This document shows positions 18,266 through 26,544 of a stretch of DNA of 64,000 nucleotides, piece after piece; within the stretch, counting starts at the first letter, position 1, and each line of letters starts with the position of its first letter. A program made the position numbers and the translations under genes. Source of the DNA: Nitrospira sp. (GTDB taxonomy: Bacteria; Nitrospirota; Nitrospiria; Nitrospirales; Nitrospiraceae); contig JALHMZ010000014.1 in the NCBI GenBank assembly GCA_022843785.1, forward strand, positions 1 to 64,000, written 5' to 3'. Under the pieces are notes generated by a model. That model saw nothing but the letters and a program-made list of their open reading frames with translations. It did not search any database and had not been told where the DNA came from.

Positions 18266-18378
18266 GACATGATCGCCGAAACGAAGCCTGTTACGTGCTT
18301 GGGAGGAATGTCGTCCGCATCCGATGGGATGCCGACGACATGCAGCCGCAGCTGTGCGATGCAGGGTGAAAGGGTGCG

Positions 18379-19734
18379 ATGGTGAGTTTTACGGATCACT
18401 GGATAGGGTATACGGCGTTCGCCGTGTTTCTGGCCGCCTATATCCTGGTGATTGTCGAAGAGAGCCTTCATCTCCGGAAATCGAAACCCGTCATGGTGGC
18501 GGCCGGCGTGATCTGGATGCTGACGGCCATCGCGTATGCCTCTCAACAGCAATCTCATCTCGTCGCCGAGATCCTGCGCCATAATCTCCTGGAATATGCC
18601 GAGTTGATGCTGTTCCTGCTCTCCGCGATGACGTTCATCAATACGATGGCAGAGCGGAACATCTTTGGGGCGTTGCGGACAGGCCTGGTGTCATTAGGCC
18701 TGTCCTTGCGCGCTGTTTTCTGGCTGACCGGCATTCTCGCGTTTTTCATTTCCCCTGTTGCGGATAATCTGACGACGGCGCTGGTGATGGGAGCTGTGGT
18801 CATGGCCATGGGCGCGGGGAACGGCCGATTCATCAGCGTGGCCTGCATCAATGTGGTGGTGGCGGCCAACGCAGGTGGTGCATTCAGTCCCTTCGGCGAT
18901 ATCACCACTCTCATGGTCTGGCAGAAAGGCGCGGTTCATTTCGGCGATTTTCCTTCGCTGTTCATCCCTTCTCTCATCAACTGGCTTGTTCCGGCGGCTC
19001 TGATGTCTCTGACGATTCCGTACGAGAAGCCGTCGGCCAGAACAGAACCGGTGCAGGTCAAGCACGGCGGCTATGTCGTTGTGATCCTCTTTCTGTTCAC
19101 CATAGCAGGCACAGTGCTTCTGCATCATGTTCTTGAGATCCCTCCGTTTCTCGGCATGATGACCGGACTGGGAATACTTAAATCCTATGGGTATTTTATC
19201 CGGCGCAAGGAGCTGAACGAGTGGACGGAAGTTCCCGCATTTGATGGCTCGGTCAGTATGGGCATAGAGTTCAAGCCAGCGGTTAAGCCGTTCGATGTGT
19301 TCATCAGCATGAAGCGTGTGGAATGGGACACGCTGATGTTTTTTTACGGCATTATGCTCTGCGTCGGCGGGCTCGGCGCCTTGGGGTATTTGGCCGCACT
19401 CTCCGATGTTCTCTACAAGGATCTGGGAGCCACGACAGCGAACATCCTTGTCGGGATTCTCTCAGCGGTCGTCGACAACATCCCCGTCATGTTTGCCGTG
19501 TTGAGCATGAACCCGGATATGAGTCTCGGCCAATGGCTGTTGGTGACGTTGACCGCCGGTGTCGGCGGATCGCTGTTGTCCATCGGGTCCGCAGCGGGCG
19601 TGGCCCTCATGGGGCAGGCACGGGGGATCTACACATTCTCCGCCCACCTGAAATGGATCTGGGCGATTGCCTTGGGTTATGCCGCCAGCATTGCGGTTCA
19701 CCTGGGAATGAATACAACTCTCTTCGGTCCATAG
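18379..19734 (+). CDS. nhaD: NhaD-type Na+/H+ antiporter
   Basis: A 451-residue integral membrane protein with about 12 helices. ISPVADNLTTALVMGAVVMAMG and ACINVVVAANAGGAFSPFGDITTLMVW are typical of NhaD/ArsB-like transporters, and the mirrored second-half motif is AVVDNIPVMFAVLSMNP. It expels Na+ or Li+ in exchange for protons. It lies 113 bases after otsB; trehalose synthesis and Na+ export together fit an osmotic or salt-stress unit. Confidence 0.9.
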   Translation: MVSFTDHWIGYTAFAVFLAAYILVIVEESLHLRKSKPVMVAAGVIWMLTAIAYASQQQSHLVAEILRHNLLEYAELMLFLLSAMTFINTMAERNIFGALRTGLVSLGLSLRAVFWLTGILAFFISPVADNLTTALVMGAVVMAMGAGNGRFISVACINVVVAANAGGAFSPFGDITTLMVWQKGAVHFGDFPSLFIPSLINWLVPAALMSLTIPYEKPSARTEPVQVKHGGYVVVILFLFTIAGTVLLHHVLEIPPFLGMMTGLGILKSYGYFIRRKELNEWTEVPAFDGSVSMGIEFKPAVKPFDVFISMKRVEWDTLMFFYGIMLCVGGLGALGYLAALSDVLYKDLGATTANILVGILSAVVDNIPVMFAVLSMNPDMSLGQWLLVTLTAGVGGSLLSIGSAAGVALMGQARGIYTFSAHLKWIWAIALGYAASIAVHLGMNTTLFGP

Positions 19735-19913
19735 GTGTTGCGTACACGTTGTGACGAGTCCGGTTGCCTGGAGTCGCCAGACATGCTCGCGCGTGCGAGA
19801 TGCGCTCGCTTCACTGGTCTGCTTCGGCGGCGAAGCGAGCTTTGCGGTTCGGCAAATTCGTCATTTCGAGCAACGCCGAGGAAGGAGCATTCGAGCGATA
19901 TTGCGGCGAACCG

Positions 19914-21287
19914 TCATGAATCAGACGGGCCAGTTTGTGCTTGCGGCTCGATCAGCGAGCGCAGGGTCATGCCGGCGAGGCTCTGCGCCACGGCCGCGTC
20001 TCGTTGCCGGAGGAGGGTGTCGATTCGTCCCTCCGGCTTCTCCGGAATGTTCTGCACCGGGCCATGGCCGTCTCGCACAAGAGTCAGGATCTCATGGAGG
20101 GGCATCAACTCCGGCGGTTTGATGAGGGCGATTCCTTCCGGCTCCGCCGTCCGGGCCAGGAGGCGTTGATCAACCAGCTCAATGATCTGCTCTTCAATGA
20201 GGGACGGAGGCAGCCCCAACTCCTGTGCGAGTTCCGTCATGGGCATCGGGCCTTCCCCGCGCAAAGCACGACGGCCCAACGTGACGAGGAGATTCAGGAC
20301 GAGACGTTCCCGGAGCGCCGGTGTGTCCTGGTGCCGAAGAAACTGCGCCCGGTAGGCAGCCGGGTGTTGTGTAAAGAAAGACACCTGGGCGCCGACCAGG
20401 ACGATCAGCCAGCCGGCGTAGAGCCACAGGAGGAAGAGCACCAGCACGGCAAATCCGGAATAGATGGCGCTGTACTTTCCGGACGCGGCGACGAAGGCGG
20501 CAAAGGCTTCTCCAGCGATACCCCAGAGCAACGCGGCGGTGATGCCGCCGATCAGTGCCGGCCATGCTGCCACCCGGGTGTTTGGAACAAATTTGTAGAG
20601 AAATGTGAAGACGCCGCATAACAGCGCGAAGGGCATCAGTTCGGCCGTCAGCACGAGGATGGTGCCGAATGGCTCGATGGCCATTAGCCGCTCGATCAGC
20701 GCGTGACTTTGCACCGAGGCGATCAATCCAATTGCGGTGAAGATCAGCACCGGTCCGACCAGCACGACACTCAAATAGTCGGTAAACTTTCGAGTCCAGG
20801 TGCGGCCCTGCCGGACCCTCCAAATAGCATTCAGGGCCTGTTCGATCTTGTCGATGAGCGAATAGGTCGTATAGAAGAGGCCGGCCACGCCGACTGCGCC
20901 GAGGACGCCCACCTTGAGATTATTGACGAATCCGATGATTTGGCCGGTCACCTCCGCGCCTTTGGGGCCCAGCGGTTCCAGCACCTGGTTGAGAAGGGGT
21001 TCGATCTGCTGATGCGCGCCGAAGGCTTTGAGGACTGAAAACATGACAGCCAGAAACGGCACGAGCGACAGGAGCGTGGTGTAGACGAGGCCAGCCGCGC
21101 GTGCATCCAGCAGTCGAACGCGAACTTCAAATGCCACGGCGAAAATCAAACGCAACAGGTGGAGGGCCAGGCGCGGTACGCGCGGCACCGTTTCCAGATC
21201 CATGGTCCAGAGTTCATGAGCAAAAAACTGACGGAGTCGTAGAGCGGTGGTCACTGGTCGAACGATCCTCCCCGTGGTCTCTACCAT
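19914..21287 (-). CDS. YihY/BrkB-family membrane protein with C-terminal winged-helix-like region
   Basis: A 457-residue protein. Residues 1-300 form the six-helix BrkB/YihY domain: DARAAGLVYTTLLSLVPFLAVMFSVL, YSLIDKIEQALNAIWRVRQGR, and WPALIGGITAALLWGIAGEAFAAF through WLYAGWLIVLVGAQVSFF. The C-terminal 150 residues (MTELAQELGLPPSLIEEQIIELVDQRLLA) look like a winged helix, as in longer family members. Transport function is not established. The start at 21287 retains ALRLRQFFAHELW, usual at the family N terminus. The 179-bp spacer downstream (19735-19913) shows no gene. Confidence 0.8.
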   Translation of the reverse strand: MVETTGRIVRPVTTALRLRQFFAHELWTMDLETVPRVPRLALHLLRLIFAVAFEVRVRLLDARAAGLVYTTLLSLVPFLAVMFSVLKAFGAHQQIEPLLNQVLEPLGPKGAEVTGQIIGFVNNLKVGVLGAVGVAGLFYTTYSLIDKIEQALNAIWRVRQGRTWTRKFTDYLSVVLVGPVLIFTAIGLIASVQSHALIERLMAIEPFGTILVLTAELMPFALLCGVFTFLYKFVPNTRVAAWPALIGGITAALLWGIAGEAFAAFVAASGKYSAIYSGFAVLVLFLLWLYAGWLIVLVGAQVSFFTQHPAAYRAQFLRHQDTPALRERLVLNLLVTLGRRALRGEGPMPMTELAQELGLPPSLIEEQIIELVDQRLLARTAEPEGIALIKPPELMPLHEILTLVRDGHGPVQNIPEKPEGRIDTLLRQRDAAVAQSLAGMTLRSLIEPQAQTGPSDS

Positions 21288-21409
21288 ACCCGAAGCACAG
21301 TCGGCCGCAAACAAGATTCAGGCTGTCTGGTTGTAGTCGAGGGTAGAGGTCATGGCTTCCTGGAGTTGCCCGGAAACGGACATGCAATCACTACACAAAT
21401 GAGGATGAA

Positions 21410-22543
21410 TCAGGCCGTGCCTTCCAGATTCAACTTCAGCGCGAGCAATTTCAGCAGGTCTTTCAACGTTACCACGCCGGCGAGCCGGTCGTCCTCCAGC
21501 ACGAGGAGCCGGCTGGTACCGGTCCGTTTCATGAGCGACAGGGCGGCCAGCGCGTTGGTATCGGCGGCAATTGTATTCTCCGCCGAACAGGGCGTGAGGA
21601 TGTCCCGGACCGTGAGCTGTGTCCATTGATCCCGCGGGATGCCGGCGACTTGTTTGGAATAGACGCACCCGATCAGGCGCGTGTCTTCCATCACGGGGTA
21701 CATCTCGTGCAGTGAACGGTAGAAGTGTTCTTCAATCAGTACGTCGAGGGCGAGATCCGACGGGACGATGGCCGGGTTCGGCGTCATGAACCGACGAACC
21801 GGCGCTTCGCCGAGCTTGGCGCGCACGACCACCTGATAATACGCAGTTCCGGCCGCTGTCCGCAGGAACAGACCCAAGACGAACCACCAGAAACCAATGA
21901 TGAAATCGCCGGTGATCACGTGGAAGATTCCCGACAGAATCAGTGCAAGGCCGAACCAGGTTCCGATGCGGGACGCCCAGCGGGTGGCCCGATGGAGATC
22001 CTGTTTCCAGTGCCATAAGGCTGCGCGAAGCACACGCCCGCCATCCAGAGGAAAGGCCGGGATCAAATTGAATCCCCCTAGAAGGCTATTTACAAACGCC
22101 AGATATCCGATCAGGCCTAACGGAACGATCGGCACGTGGATGCGATATCCGGCCGCGAACGCCAGATAGCAGGCGGCGCTCAACGCAAAGCTCGCAATTG
22201 GTCCGGCCATGGCCGTCAGCCACTCCGCCTTCGGACTGGGCGGTTCTTCATCCATCTGCGCCACACCGCCGAAGATCAGAAGGGTGATGCTCTTGATCCG
22301 CAGGCCGTAATGTTTGGCGACCAGTGCATGGGCCCATTCGTGAAACACGATCGATCCGAAGAGGCCGAGCGCGCCGAACGCCCCCATCCACCAGTACGTG
22401 GAATCGGCGAGGCCGAGGTAGTATTCGGGAAAGTAGCCCTGCGCAAGCGACCAGGCGAGAAGCGGCGCCAGAAAGATCCAGTTGAGATCGATCCGGATTG
22501 TAGACCCGTACAGTTCAAACAGCGTGGCGCGTGTGCCGAACAT
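21410..22543 (-). CDS. Site-2 protease family M50 metalloprotease with tandem CBS domains
   Basis: A 377-residue membrane protein. The HEXXH zinc motif is HEWAH (residues 68-72), and the third ligand lies in NLIPAFPLDGGRVLRA. Six hydrophobic helices are followed by two CBS modules (RRFMTPNPAIVPSDL and VRDILTPCSAENTIAADTNALAALSLMKRTGTSRLLVLE). This is the SpoIVFB/Rv2625c-like branch, in which CBS domains gate proteolysis in response to adenine nucleotides. The substrate is unknown; no anti-sigma factor gene is adjacent. Confidence 0.88.
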   Translation of the reverse strand: MFGTRATLFELYGSTIRIDLNWIFLAPLLAWSLAQGYFPEYYLGLADSTYWWMGAFGALGLFGSIVFHEWAHALVAKHYGLRIKSITLLIFGGVAQMDEEPPSPKAEWLTAMAGPIASFALSAACYLAFAAGYRIHVPIVPLGLIGYLAFVNSLLGGFNLIPAFPLDGGRVLRAALWHWKQDLHRATRWASRIGTWFGLALILSGIFHVITGDFIIGFWWFVLGLFLRTAAGTAYYQVVVRAKLGEAPVRRFMTPNPAIVPSDLALDVLIEEHFYRSLHEMYPVMEDTRLIGCVYSKQVAGIPRDQWTQLTVRDILTPCSAENTIAADTNALAALSLMKRTGTSRLLVLEDDRLAGVVTLKDLLKLLALKLNLEGTA

Positions 22544-22560
22544 GGAAGTTCCTTCGCCAG

Positions 22561-22793
22561 CAGGATGCTGAAAAAGTCCGCCAGCGGCGTTCTCGCATCG
22601 CGCAGAGGCTCAATGTCATGAGCCTAGCGGAGGCAAGAACTTATCCGCTCGCATGTGATCGAAGCGAGCGGTTCAAGCGAAGCTTGGTATGTACCTCCTC
22701 GCCTCTTCGCTCGCTGCGGCCGCCCCGTGGCCTGGCGCGTCTCGGCGCGCCGGGGTGGGCGGGTGAGAATAGCGGCCATTCTGAGCATCCTGC
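22561..22793. repeat. REP-like long imperfect palindrome, copy 1
   Basis: The ends CAGGATGCTGAAAAAG... and ...GAGCATCCTG are inverted copies over about 24 bases with few mismatches. The first 35 or so bases closely match the left end of the element at 31566. It lies just upstream of the M50 protease gene and holds no gene. Confidence 0.55.
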
Positions 22794-23224
22794 CTAGCCC
22801 GTTAGTGTCTGTCTCGAACCGTAATCCCCGTACCGTCATCCACACCAGCTGCCGATCGATCCGATTCGCGTGATACGGTATTCGCGTTATGCCGCGGGAA
22901 CTGTGCATGGTTCATCGAGGCTCGGATGACCGGTATACCTTCTGAGATCATGCCTGACGGTAACGGCTGGTAGCAATGTGTCTGGTGCATCTTGCAACAG
23001 AGGTGTCATCGGACCTGGGGCGTTTTGCCCGATGAGCGAGGTGCAGTGTTCTTCTAACACCCGCTCTTCCAATGGACTTGAGTGGCGCCATGCTCGAATC
23101 TCCCGTTGGCTTGGTGGCATGAGGATTGCGGCAGGTTTTCTCACTGTCGGGGGTGCATCGACTCCGGCCTGTATTCCAGAATTGTAAATCGGCCTGTCCG
23201 TTCACTTTAAAGAAGGAGCGTCTC
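22794..23224. other. Intergenic region without a recognisable gene
   Basis: I see no conserved reading frame here. AAGAAGGAG at 23210-23218 is the ribosome-binding site of the next gene. The stretch probably contains the promoter for that gene; no clear -35/-10 pair stands out. Confidence 0.35.
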
Positions 23225-23791
23225 ATGAGTACAAGACAAGGGAAACGCTACACGATGTCCTACAAGGAGAGGGAGTCTCCCAAACAGGATCCTTACGCGA
23301 TGCTCAAGGCTCCGAAAGGGCCCGCAATCTGCCGGAAATGTCTGGCGATTTATGCAGACAAGCGGTGGCATTTCGATGAGGTTCAGGCTGCCAAGCTGGC
23401 GGCATCCCCTCGCACACAGAAGCTGGTGTGTTCGGCCTGCCAGAAAATCACGGATGACTATCCCGAAGGTATCGTGACTTTAACGTGGTCGCATCTGCCG
23501 GATCATGAGGCGGAGATCAGGGGATTGATCGCCAATGTGGAAACGCGCGCCGTATCGGTCAATCCCCTCGACCGAGTGCTGAAAATTGTCAGGCGCAAGC
23601 AAGAGTTGGAAGTGCAGACGACCAACGACCGGTTGGCGCAGCGCATCGGGCGCGCGCTGGTGCGATCGTATAAAGGCAAGGCCGCCTACAAGTGGGCGCA
23701 TCGCGACATGATGGTCCGGGTGACGTGGGAGGGACCGGAAAAGTCCCTCGCGTCGAAACCTGCACCTCGAATGAGGGGAAAGAAGACATAA
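23225..23791 (+). CDS. BCAM0308-family zinc-ribbon protein
   Basis: A 188-residue protein with CRKCLAIYADKRWHF and VCSACQKITDDYPEGIVTL, two CXXC pairs forming a zinc ribbon related to the N terminus of NMD3. The C-terminal half (DRLAQRIGRALVRSYKGKAAYKWAHRDMMVRVTW) is an RNA-binding-like alpha/beta region. The family is conserved beside stress genes but its role is unknown. The ATG at 23225 has AAGAAGGAG upstream. Confidence 0.7.
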   Translation: MSTRQGKRYTMSYKERESPKQDPYAMLKAPKGPAICRKCLAIYADKRWHFDEVQAAKLAASPRTQKLVCSACQKITDDYPEGIVTLTWSHLPDHEAEIRGLIANVETRAVSVNPLDRVLKIVRRKQELEVQTTNDRLAQRIGRALVRSYKGKAAYKWAHRDMMVRVTWEGPEKSLASKPAPRMRGKKT

Positions 23792-23860
23792 TGCGAAGGC
23801 CTTCGCCAGGTGAGCGTATCCCGTCGGGGGAAAGAGCCGACGGCTGATGACATCTTGCGT

Positions 23861-25093
23861 TCATTCATATCTCAGCGCCTCGATCGGATTGAGCTTCGAG
23901 GCCTTGTTCGCCGGATAGAGACCGAAGAACAGTCCGACGGCGAGCGAAAACAGAAAGGCGGCGATCACGGCGTCGGTGTTGATAATGGTCGGCCAGCCGA
24001 TCATGGCCGTGAGAAATCTGGCGATGCCGATTCCCGTTCCCACGCCGAGCAGGCCGCCGATGGCGGTCATGATGATCGCTTCGATGAGAAACTGCAGCAG
24101 GATGTGCGCGCGTTTGGCGCCGACGGCCATGCGTAATCCAATTTCGCGAGTCCGCTCCGTCACGGAGACGAGCAGAATATTCATAATGCCGATGCCGCCC
24201 ACGATGAGCGAGATGGAGGCGATGCCCATCAGCATGAGCATCATCGTCCGGCTCGTGCCGGCCAGCATCTTCGCGATATCTTCCATGGTGCGGAGGGTGA
24301 AGTCATCCTCCTCCGATGGATGCAGCCGGTGTCTCGCTCGCAACAGGTCTTTAATATCCTCCGCAACGGCAGGAATATCGTTCCGTGTCTGGGTCGCGAC
24401 GAGGATAATCCCGACGGTTCCCAGAAATTTGGTCCCCAGGACCTTTCGTTCGGCCGTCGAGAACGGGAGCACCACGAAGTCATCCTGGTCCTGGCCCGTG
24501 ATGGACTGCCCTTTCGATGCCAACACGCCGATGACGCGGAGCGGGACGTTTCTGATCCTGATCTCGCTTCCCACCACGTCTTCTCCAGGCTCAAAAAGGT
24601 TCTGAACGGCGGTTCTTCCCAGCACAACGACCTTGGCTGCGGAATCCAGGTCCGATTGCGTGAAGAAGTTGCCTTGCGCGATGGGCCAGTTCCGAATATC
24701 GGGAAAGACAGGGGTCGTTCCGAAGACGACCGTACTCCAGTTTTTGTTGTCTCGAATGACTTGAAGGACTGATCGCGTGCCGTACATGACGGTGGCGACG
24801 CCCGCGACTTTCTTTTCGATGTCCTCTGCATCCTCCACGGTCAGCGTCGAGACTGAACCGAGTCCGCCGCGCACGCCGCTCAGGGTCGTCGCCCCCGGGA
24901 CGACGATCAGTACGTTGGTGCCCAGGCTGGCGATTTCCGACTGCACCGACGCCGTGGCGCCCTGGCCGAGGCTGACCATGGCCACGACCGCCCCGATGCC
25001 GATGATGATGCCGAGCATCGTCAATCCGGCGCGCAAGGGATTGCGGCGGAGAATCCGGAAAGCGGAGAGCATGGTGAGCCAGAGAAAAGACAT
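23861..25093 (-). CDS. MacB-like ABC transporter permease (FtsX fold) without ATPase domain
   Basis: A 410-residue protein with an N-terminal helix (FRILRRNPLRAGLTMLGIIIGIGAVVAMVSLGQG), a periplasmic MacB_PCD domain (about residues 50-260) and three C-terminal helices (SISLIVGGIGIMNILLVSVTERTREIGLRMAVGA onward), the FtsX layout of MacB. MacB proper carries an N-terminal nucleotide-binding domain; this protein lacks it, and no separate ATP-binding gene is next to it. The MacA-like adaptor gene lies upstream in the same orientation. The start at 25093 excludes repeat-derived codons. Confidence 0.83.
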   Translation of the reverse strand: MSFLWLTMLSAFRILRRNPLRAGLTMLGIIIGIGAVVAMVSLGQGATASVQSEIASLGTNVLIVVPGATTLSGVRGGLGSVSTLTVEDAEDIEKKVAGVATVMYGTRSVLQVIRDNKNWSTVVFGTTPVFPDIRNWPIAQGNFFTQSDLDSAAKVVVLGRTAVQNLFEPGEDVVGSEIRIRNVPLRVIGVLASKGQSITGQDQDDFVVLPFSTAERKVLGTKFLGTVGIILVATQTRNDIPAVAEDIKDLLRARHRLHPSEEDDFTLRTMEDIAKMLAGTSRTMMLMLMGIASISLIVGGIGIMNILLVSVTERTREIGLRMAVGAKRAHILLQFLIEAIIMTAIGGLLGVGTGIGIARFLTAMIGWPTIINTDAVIAAFLFSLAVGLFFGLYPANKASKLNPIEALRYE

Positions 25094-25195
25094 AGATGGT
25101 CTCTCTTGTCTATTTGGTCTGTCTGGTTGTCTGGACTGTCCGGTCTGACTGACAAGAAAGACCAGATAGACACGATAGACCAAACAGACCGCTGT
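25094..25195. repeat. Imperfect inverted repeat built on GTCTG-rich short units
   Basis: The spacer between the adaptor and permease genes consists of units of 8-9 bases (GTCTATTTG, GTCTGTCTG, GTTGTCTG, GACTGTCCG, GTCTGACTG) followed by their approximate inverted complement (GATAGACCAAACAGACC). It could fold into a long hairpin in the polycistronic mRNA. Confidence 0.55.
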
Positions 25196-26533
25196 TCATT
25201 TCACCTTCGGCCCGATCTCGAATCCCGGCGGCAACTTTTTCTCGGCTTGGGCATCGGGGGGTTCGATCCCGACGATGACTGCATCGCCTTCTTTCAGCGC
25301 GCCCTTGACGATCTCCGTGGAGAGGGAATCGGCAATCCCGGTCGTGACGGGCACCTGACGGACCAGGCCTGTGCGGTCTTCAACCCATACTCGTGCCGTC
25401 TTGCGATCGACCGGCACATCCGGCATCCGGAACCGTAGTGCGCCGTTCGGAACTCTGAGGGGGTTATCCCTCTCTTCCGTCACGATCGTGACGTTAGCCG
25501 TCATGCCCGGTTTGAGTTTGAGGCCGCGGTTGTCCACCGTAATCACGACGTCATACGTGACGACGTTCTGAATACTGATCGGCGCATTACGGACCTGCGT
25601 GACGGCTCCCTCGAAGAACTGTTTGGGGTAGGCATCGACCCGGAAATTGGCCGGCTTGCCCTCGACGACTCCGCCGATGTCCGACTCGCTGACGTTGGCA
25701 TTGACCTGCATCTTGGTCAGATCTTGGGCGATGACGAAGAGCGTCGGCGTTTGAAAACTGGCGGCTACTGTTTGGCCCACATCCACGTTGCGAGACACCA
25801 CGATGCCATTCACCGGTGAAGTGATCGTCGTATAGCCGAGATCCAATTCCGCGGAGGACAGCGTGGCCTGCGCCTGATCCAGCTGGGCCTGTGTTACCTC
25901 AACGTGTGCCTCGGCATCACGATAATTGGTATCGGCCAGATCGAGATCGGCCTGCGAGACGAAGGCCTCCGGCCACAGCGCAGCAATCCGGTCTCGTTCC
26001 CGTTTGCGCTGTGCCGCCATGTTCTTCGCCTTCGCCAGGTTACCCCTCGCGCTTTTCACCGCAGCGCGGGCTTGGTCCACACGGGCCTTGAAGGGCTGCG
26101 GATCAATCTGGGCCAGGGTTTGTCCCTGCGTGACAGCAGAATTGAAATCCGCAAACAGTTTGGCGATCTTTCCCGACACCTGGCTGCCGACCAGGACCGA
26201 GACGACTGGATTGACCGTCCCGGTTGCTGTCACGATGGCGCTGATGGGGCCCCGGTCGACCAGCATGGTTGTGTATTGGACCGGCGGAGGACCGGCGGTC
26301 CACCAGTACCACAGTCCCATTCCACCGGCGGCCGCGACCATCGCGATTCCGATCAGCCAAGACAGACGAGATCGTTTCGGGCGTGCTGGGAGCGTAATCG
26401 TGGTGGCGGGGAGATCCCGCTCGTGGGCACCTGGGTCACTCGATGAATGGCGCGCCGGAATCGAGGAAGATCCTGGGGGAATGATCTCAGTGACAGGGAT
26501 TTCATGAATCGGATCGTGGGGGTTGCCGCTCAT
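25196..26533 (-). CDS. MacA-like periplasmic adaptor (membrane fusion protein)
   Basis: A 445-residue protein with a cytoplasmic N-terminal tail of about 55 residues, one transmembrane helix (LIGIAMVAAAGGMGLWYWW), then the MFP order: a barrel-sandwich half (TGTVNPVVSVLVGSQVSGKI), a coiled-coil hairpin (KARVDQARAAVKSARGNLAKAKN...), the second half (TTITSPVNGIVVSRNVDVGQTV) and a beta-barrel domain. It would bridge an inner-membrane permease and an outer-membrane channel. The MacB-like permease follows after a repeat spacer. No TolC gene is in the window. Confidence 0.87.
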   Translation of the reverse strand: MSGNPHDPIHEIPVTEIIPPGSSSIPARHSSSDPGAHERDLPATTITLPARPKRSRLSWLIGIAMVAAAGGMGLWYWWTAGPPPVQYTTMLVDRGPISAIVTATGTVNPVVSVLVGSQVSGKIAKLFADFNSAVTQGQTLAQIDPQPFKARVDQARAAVKSARGNLAKAKNMAAQRKRERDRIAALWPEAFVSQADLDLADTNYRDAEAHVEVTQAQLDQAQATLSSAELDLGYTTITSPVNGIVVSRNVDVGQTVAASFQTPTLFVIAQDLTKMQVNANVSESDIGGVVEGKPANFRVDAYPKQFFEGAVTQVRNAPISIQNVVTYDVVITVDNRGLKLKPGMTANVTIVTEERDNPLRVPNGALRFRMPDVPVDRKTARVWVEDRTGLVRQVPVTTGIADSLSTEIVKGALKEGDAVIVGIEPPDAQAEKKLPPGFEIGPKVK

Positions 26534-26544
26534 TGTGTACCAGC

